Assembly (NCBI GenBank): GCA_900550065.1
Contig: URQR01000065.1
Location: 1-9,907 of the forward strand
Origin: an uncultured Eubacteriales bacterium
Lineage (GTDB): Bacteria > Bacillota > Clostridia > UBA1381 > UMGS1253
Reading direction: 5' to 3'
DNA length: 9,907 bases
The position numbers and the translations under genes were made by a program. The notes beneath the pieces were generated by a model. The model ran no database searches, was not told where the DNA came from, and saw only the letters and a list, made by a program, of their open reading frames with translations. This document shows positions 6,989 to 9,907 of this stretch, one piece after another. Within the stretch, counting starts at the first letter, position 1; every line of letters begins with the position of its first letter.

Positions 6989-9053
6989 GTGGCGTTTCCT
7001 CCTTGTAGAAATTGAGTTTATAGGTTGTTTTATGAATTAGCCCGTCGCACAGGTAAAACAGTGCGGGCAGAACAAACAAAACGAGCACGCCGGAGAGCAC
7101 CGCCCCGCGCCCGACGAGGATACCGAGCTGGGATATGATGCCGTTTGACGAAAATATACCGAGCATAAAGCCCGCCGCGGTCAGTATTGTGGCGGAGGTC
7201 AGAATCGATAGTGCTGTGTCGCCCAGCGTCCGGCAGGCCGCCTCTCTTTTCGGCATTAGGGCTCGGTTTTCAATATAGCGGTCGGCAAACAAAATTGCAT
7301 AGTCGACCGTCGCGCCGAGCTGGATAGAGCTGATGATAAGGTAGCCGATATAAAACAGTGTTTCGCCGGCGAAATACGGCACGGTCAGGTTTATCCAAAT
7401 CGAGGATTCAATTACGGCCAAAAGGAGGACCGGAATCGTCAGCGATTTGAAGTTAAAGAGCAGAATCAGGGCGATAGAGCCGATTGCGATTGCGTTGACA
7501 ATACCATTATCTGTCGTGACGACATCCTTCAGGTCGTAGGAGTTAACCGTGCCGCCGACGAGATAGTAGCTGTCTCCGTAATACTTTTGCGCGCAGGCGC
7601 GTACCTTTTCAACCATGCCGAAGGCCTCGTCGCCCTCTACATCGGTATCTACCGTAATAATCATTCGGCTCAGCTCGTCGCTGACTAAATCCGACAGCGT
7701 ATCTTTTGGCACAAATTCCATAGGAAGCGACGTGCCGACGGTTTCCGCATAGGACACAAGCGACGATACCTTGTCATACGCCATTAGCTCCTCGCAGAGC
7801 GCCTTTTCGGTGGATACGCTTCCTTTTGGCACCATCAGCACCATGAGGTTCGACTTGCCAAAGGTATCCTCAATCAGCTTTGTCTCGTTGCCCGGCTGCG
7901 TCCCTTCGCCATATATGCCGGAGGAACCGTATGTAAAGCTGTTATACTGTTGTCCGAAAAAAGACGGAATCGTGACGATTAAAAATAAAATCAGCATGGG
8001 AGTCTTAATTTTTAGTACGAAGGAGCCGAATTTTTGAAAAGATGGCAGCCAGCTTTTGTGCTGGGTTTTGTCGATGAGCTTGTAGCAGTTCAGCGCAAGC
8101 GCAGGCAGGAATGCCATGACGCAAAACAGCGAGATTGCAATCGCCTTTGCCATGATAATCCCCATATCCGGCCCGATTTTAAAGCGCATCAGAATCAGCG
8201 CGGCAAACCCCATGACTGTCGTCAGTCCGCTCGACATGATTGAGCCGAAAGACTTCATAACTGCCTTTGTCATCGCCTTTGTAACGTCGGCTTCCTCTTC
8301 GCGGCACTCGGCAAAACGGTGGAGCAGGAAAATAGAGTAGTCCATTGATACGGCAAGCTGCAAAATACTGCCTGCGGCGTTCGTCACAAAGGAAATTTCG
8401 CCGTAGAGCAGGTTCGTGCCGCGGTTAATCATAATTGCTACGCCGATTGTCAAAAGGAAAATCACCGGCTCAATCCACGAGGTGGTTGTAAGCATTAAAA
8501 TCAGAAATACAAGCAAAACGACATAAACCATGATGCGATTGATTTCCGCACTCGTCAGCTCAATTGCCGTAACAGAGTCGACCGCCGTGCCGGACAGGGC
8601 GCACCCTTCGCCCGCCACCTCACGCACTTTATCAATTGCGGCCTCCTGTTTGTCCGTATCCACGGTGAGCACTAACAGCGCGTCGCCGTCTTTATAGTAT
8701 TCCTCCAGAGTCTTTTTTTCGATAAACTCAATGGGCTGATAAATGTTTGCCGCGTCGTCGAGCCATGTTACTTCATTCACGCCGTCGATTGCTTGGATTT
8801 GCTTTTTGACGGCAAGCACCTCCGGAATCGTCTTGTCCGGCAGCATCAGGCGGGCGTTCGGCGTACCCTTTGTATACTGTTCGTCCATCAGGTCGAGCGC
8901 CACTGTGGAGGGCGAATCCTCCGGCAGGTAGTCCATAATGTTGTAATTGACCGGAACAGCGGTCGAGGCAATCATAGATATTACTGTCGCCATTCCAAAA
9001 ACAATTAAAATAGTTTTACTATGTTTTAGTAGGAAACCGAGAAATTTTTCCAT
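6978..9053 (-). CDS. MMPL-family (RND superfamily) membrane transporter
   Basis: A 691-residue polytopic protein, start ATG 9053 with GGAGGG at 9058-9063. The topology is that of a complete RND-type pump in two halves. TM1 lies near 13-33, followed by an extracytoplasmic domain to about 170, then five helices to about 325. TM7 lies near 350-367, followed by a second domain to about 515 and five more helices to about 667. Each half has the Asp-Tyr pair expected in the proton-relay helix of MMPL proteins: SMDYSIFLLHRF (D238-Y239) and TVDYAILFADRY (D584-Y585), so it should be proton-driven and active. Family members export lipids, glycolipids, siderophores or hydrophobic drugs; the substrate here cannot be told. 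As first gene of the operon, transcribed divergently from tetR, it is probably under TetR control. It resembles the shorter HAE-type MMPL proteins of Bacillota rather than the long mycobacterial ones. Confidence 0.92.
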   Translation of the reverse strand: MEKFLGFLLKHSKTILIVFGMATVISMIASTAVPVNYNIMDYLPEDSPSTVALDLMDEQYTKGTPNARLMLPDKTIPEVLAVKKQIQAIDGVNEVTWLDDAANIYQPIEFIEKKTLEEYYKDGDALLVLTVDTDKQEAAIDKVREVAGEGCALSGTAVDSVTAIELTSAEINRIMVYVVLLVFLILMLTTTSWIEPVIFLLTIGVAIMINRGTNLLYGEISFVTNAAGSILQLAVSMDYSIFLLHRFAECREEEADVTKAMTKAVMKSFGSIMSSGLTTVMGFAALILMRFKIGPDMGIIMAKAIAISLFCVMAFLPALALNCYKLIDKTQHKSWLPSFQKFGSFVLKIKTPMLILFLIVTIPSFFGQQYNSFTYGSSGIYGEGTQPGNETKLIEDTFGKSNLMVLMVPKGSVSTEKALCEELMAYDKVSSLVSYAETVGTSLPMEFVPKDTLSDLVSDELSRMIITVDTDVEGDEAFGMVEKVRACAQKYYGDSYYLVGGTVNSYDLKDVVTTDNGIVNAIAIGSIALILLFNFKSLTIPVLLLAVIESSIWINLTVPYFAGETLFYIGYLIISSIQLGATVDYAILFADRYIENRALMPKREAACRTLGDTALSILTSATILTAAGFMLGIFSSNGIISQLGILVGRGAVLSGVLVLFVLPALFYLCDGLIHKTTYKLNFYKEETPHAK

Positions 9054-9057
9054 AGAA

Positions 9058-9063
9058 CCCTCC
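9058..9063 (-). promoter_or_regulatory. Ribosome binding site deciding the transporter start
   Basis: GGAGGG sits 4 nt before ATG 9053. An in-frame TTG at 9065 lies upstream of this site and would be translated through it, so ATG 9053 is preferred. Confidence 0.75.
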
Positions 9064-9069
9064 AAAAAC

Positions 9070-9079
9070 TACACGTGTA
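9070..9079. promoter_or_regulatory. 10-bp perfect palindrome in the operon leader
   Basis: TACACGTGTA lies between the operon transcription start and the transporter ribosome binding site, and 7 nt upstream of the tetR -35. Its placement suits a second operator that would block elongation of the operon or access to the tetR promoter. No direct evidence of binding. Confidence 0.35.
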
Positions 9080-9086
9080 TAAAAAC

Positions 9087-9115
9087 TTGACAACAATCTT
9101 GTTATATGGTATGTT
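9087..9115 (+). promoter_or_regulatory. Promoter of the tetR gene
   Basis: Consensus TTGACA (9087-9092), a 17-nt spacer and TATGTT (9110-9115). Transcription would start near 9122, leaving a leader of about 80 nt. Its -10 hexamer overlaps the -10 of the opposing operon promoter by 2 bp (9110-9111), so the two promoters cannot be fully occupied at once. Confidence 0.7.
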
Positions 9116-9134
9116 GTTTTGTAGGGAATGTCAA
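9106..9134 (-). promoter_or_regulatory. Promoter of the export operon
   Basis: On the minus strand, a consensus TTGACA (9129-9134) is followed after 17 nt by TACCAT (9106-9111). Transcription would start near 9099, giving a leader of about 45 nt before ATG 9053. The -10 match is 4 of 6; an alternative TATAAC slightly downstream has too long a spacer. Confidence 0.65.
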
Positions 9135-9203
9135 GAAACAAACCGGATAATACGTCAGATAACCTACGAATTTAAAAAAATGTAGAAGAAAGGGACGAGC
9201 AGT

Positions 9204-9788
9204 ATGCAGGAAAATAAAAAGGGAGACCTGCGGATTCGGAGAACGTACAAGCTGTTGTCGGAGGCGCTGACAAAGCTGATGTACAAGCGGCCGTTCGAAA
9301 AAATCAGCGTCAAGGACATCTGTGACGAGGCAATGGTACACCGTACGACGTTTTATGCGCATTTTACGGACAAATACGACTTGCTGCGCTATTGCATGAA
9401 TGAATTAGAAATGCCGTTTGACATCAGCGAGATTGAAGAAAACAGCTTTACGGGCTATAAGAATTATTATATGAAGGTTGCGCGCGCAATTTTACAGCAG
9501 GTACGCGCGAATAAGGAATTTTATGAGATTTGTCTGCAAAAAAACAGAGATGAGTCGTTTATTACAAAAATGCAGTACGCGCTTACCGACAGGATTCGGG
9601 AAACGCTCGAGCAGAGCATTCGTAAGGGGATAAAGCTCGAAATACCGGTCGATTTTTTGGCGAGCTTTTACTCGGGCGCGTGCATTAACGTAATTTTCTG
9701 GTGGCTGGAAAACGATATGCCGATCTCGATTGACACACTTTTAACCTATTTCGACGCAATGATTCGGGAAATAAAAATTGAAGCGTGA
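9204..9788 (+). CDS. TetR/AcrR-family transcriptional regulator
   Basis: A 194-residue one-component regulator. The start is ATG 9204 with a purine-rich GAAAGGG about 9 nt upstream. The N-terminal DNA-binding domain is typical: helix 1 near 10-26 (RIRRTYKLLSEALTKLM), then the helix-turn-helix ISVKDICDEAMVHRTTFYAHF (34-54) followed by TDKYDLL. The C-terminal part (about 85-190), with SGACINVIFWWLENDMP at 157-173, resembles the DhaS-like C-terminal domain found in many Bacillota TetR proteins; that subfamily call is tentative. It is divergent from the MMPL operon with interlocking promoters, so the simplest model is repression of both the operon and itself, relieved by a ligand that may be the pump's substrate. 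The gene ends 6 nt short of the converging AraC-type gene. Confidence 0.92.
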   Translation: MQENKKGDLRIRRTYKLLSEALTKLMYKRPFEKISVKDICDEAMVHRTTFYAHFTDKYDLLRYCMNELEMPFDISEIEENSFTGYKNYYMKVARAILQQVRANKEFYEICLQKNRDESFITKMQYALTDRIRETLEQSIRKGIKLEIPVDFLASFYSGACINVIFWWLENDMPISIDTLLTYFDAMIREIKIEA

Positions 9789-9794
9789 GGCGTA

Positions 9795-9907
9795 TTACCG
9801 TTTGTTCATGTGCGTTTTGGCGTAGCGGCTGCGGTAAGCGGTAGGCGTCGTTTTTTCGTGGTATTGATAGAAATTGACAAAGGATACCGTGTCGGGAAAG
9901 CCGAGCT
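9795..9907 (-). CDS. C-terminal end of an AraC-family transcriptional regulator (partial)
   Basis: The minus strand is open from the right edge to TAA at 9795-9797, giving 36 residues. The peptide has the second helix-turn-helix tail of AraC/XylS proteins: GFPDTVSFVNFYQYHEKTTP followed by TAYRSRYAK, matching the family pattern GF.D...F...F....G.TP..YR. The N-terminus and any sensor domain lie outside the window, so its targets cannot be told. It converges on tetR with a 6-nt gap, and no terminator is visible between them. Confidence 0.8.
   Translation of the reverse strand, partial: LGFPDTVSFVNFYQYHEKTTPTAYRSRYAKTHMNKR

Larger units (their letters stand above)
9086..9135. promoter_or_regulatory. 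Candidate TetR operator region with nested inverted repeats
   Basis: CTTGACA (9086-9092) and TGTCAAG (9129-9135) form a perfect 7-bp inverted repeat made by the two -35 elements. Inside it lies AACAA-TC-TTGTT (9092-9103), a compact 12-bp inverted repeat in the spacer of the tetR promoter. ACAACA (9090-9095) also mirrors TGTTGT (9112-9117). TetR proteins bind short palindromes overlapping divergent promoters, so the operator is likely here. Which repeat is used cannot be decided by eye. Confidence 0.45.

Noticed and set aside
9102..9362. Minus-strand 86-codon frame overlapping tetR
   Set aside because: It is antisense to the TetR helix-turn-helix region, runs into the operon promoter and has no ribosome binding site.
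9789..9794. Terminator between tetR and the AraC-type gene
   Set aside because: The gap is only 6 nt and no hairpin with a T-run is visible near it on either strand.

Overview
The window looks like part of a Bacillota (Clostridia-type, perhaps Oscillospirales) chromosome. The grounds are strong AGGAGG-type ribosome binding sites, S-layer homology (SLH) domains, TetR and AraC regulators, a lipobox lipoprotein, and TPR-like secreted repeats of a style common in gut Clostridia. This is inferred from style; no taxonomic marker is present. Nearly all coding capacity is on the minus strand.

Layout, left to right. (1) Positions 1-866 hold a left-truncated minus-strand gene for a secreted TPR-like repeat protein. 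It is clearly more GC-rich than the rest and has its own extended -10 promoter at 975-1003. (2) Positions 867-1116 are an AT-rich spacer containing that promoter and, at 1081-1111, the terminator of the next unit. (3) Positions 1117-9053 are a four-gene minus-strand operon, transcribed from right to left: an MMPL/RND-superfamily transporter, an exported XXXLXXG heptad-repeat protein (11-bp overlap with the transporter), a 128-nt spacer with three hairpins, a lipoprotein adaptor built from two tandem HlyD-like modules, and an SLH-domain protein (4-bp GTGA overlap with the adaptor). (4) Positions 9054-9203 are a compact divergent control region with two interlocked sigma-A-type promoters and several inverted repeats. 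(5) Positions 9204-9788 encode a TetR-family regulator on the plus strand. (6) Positions 9795-9907 hold the C-terminal end of an AraC-family regulator converging on tetR.

The operon reads as one envelope-associated export or efflux machine. The MMPL protein would be the proton-driven membrane pump, the heptad-repeat protein a long extracytoplasmic partner, the lipoprotein a membrane-tethered adaptor, and the SLH protein an anchor to the cell wall or S-layer. The adjacent TetR protein probably represses the operon and itself. The substrate cannot be read from the sequence. The combination of an RND-type pump, a double adaptor and an SLH protein, plus an exported XXXLXXG protein without membrane segments, is the most interesting content here.
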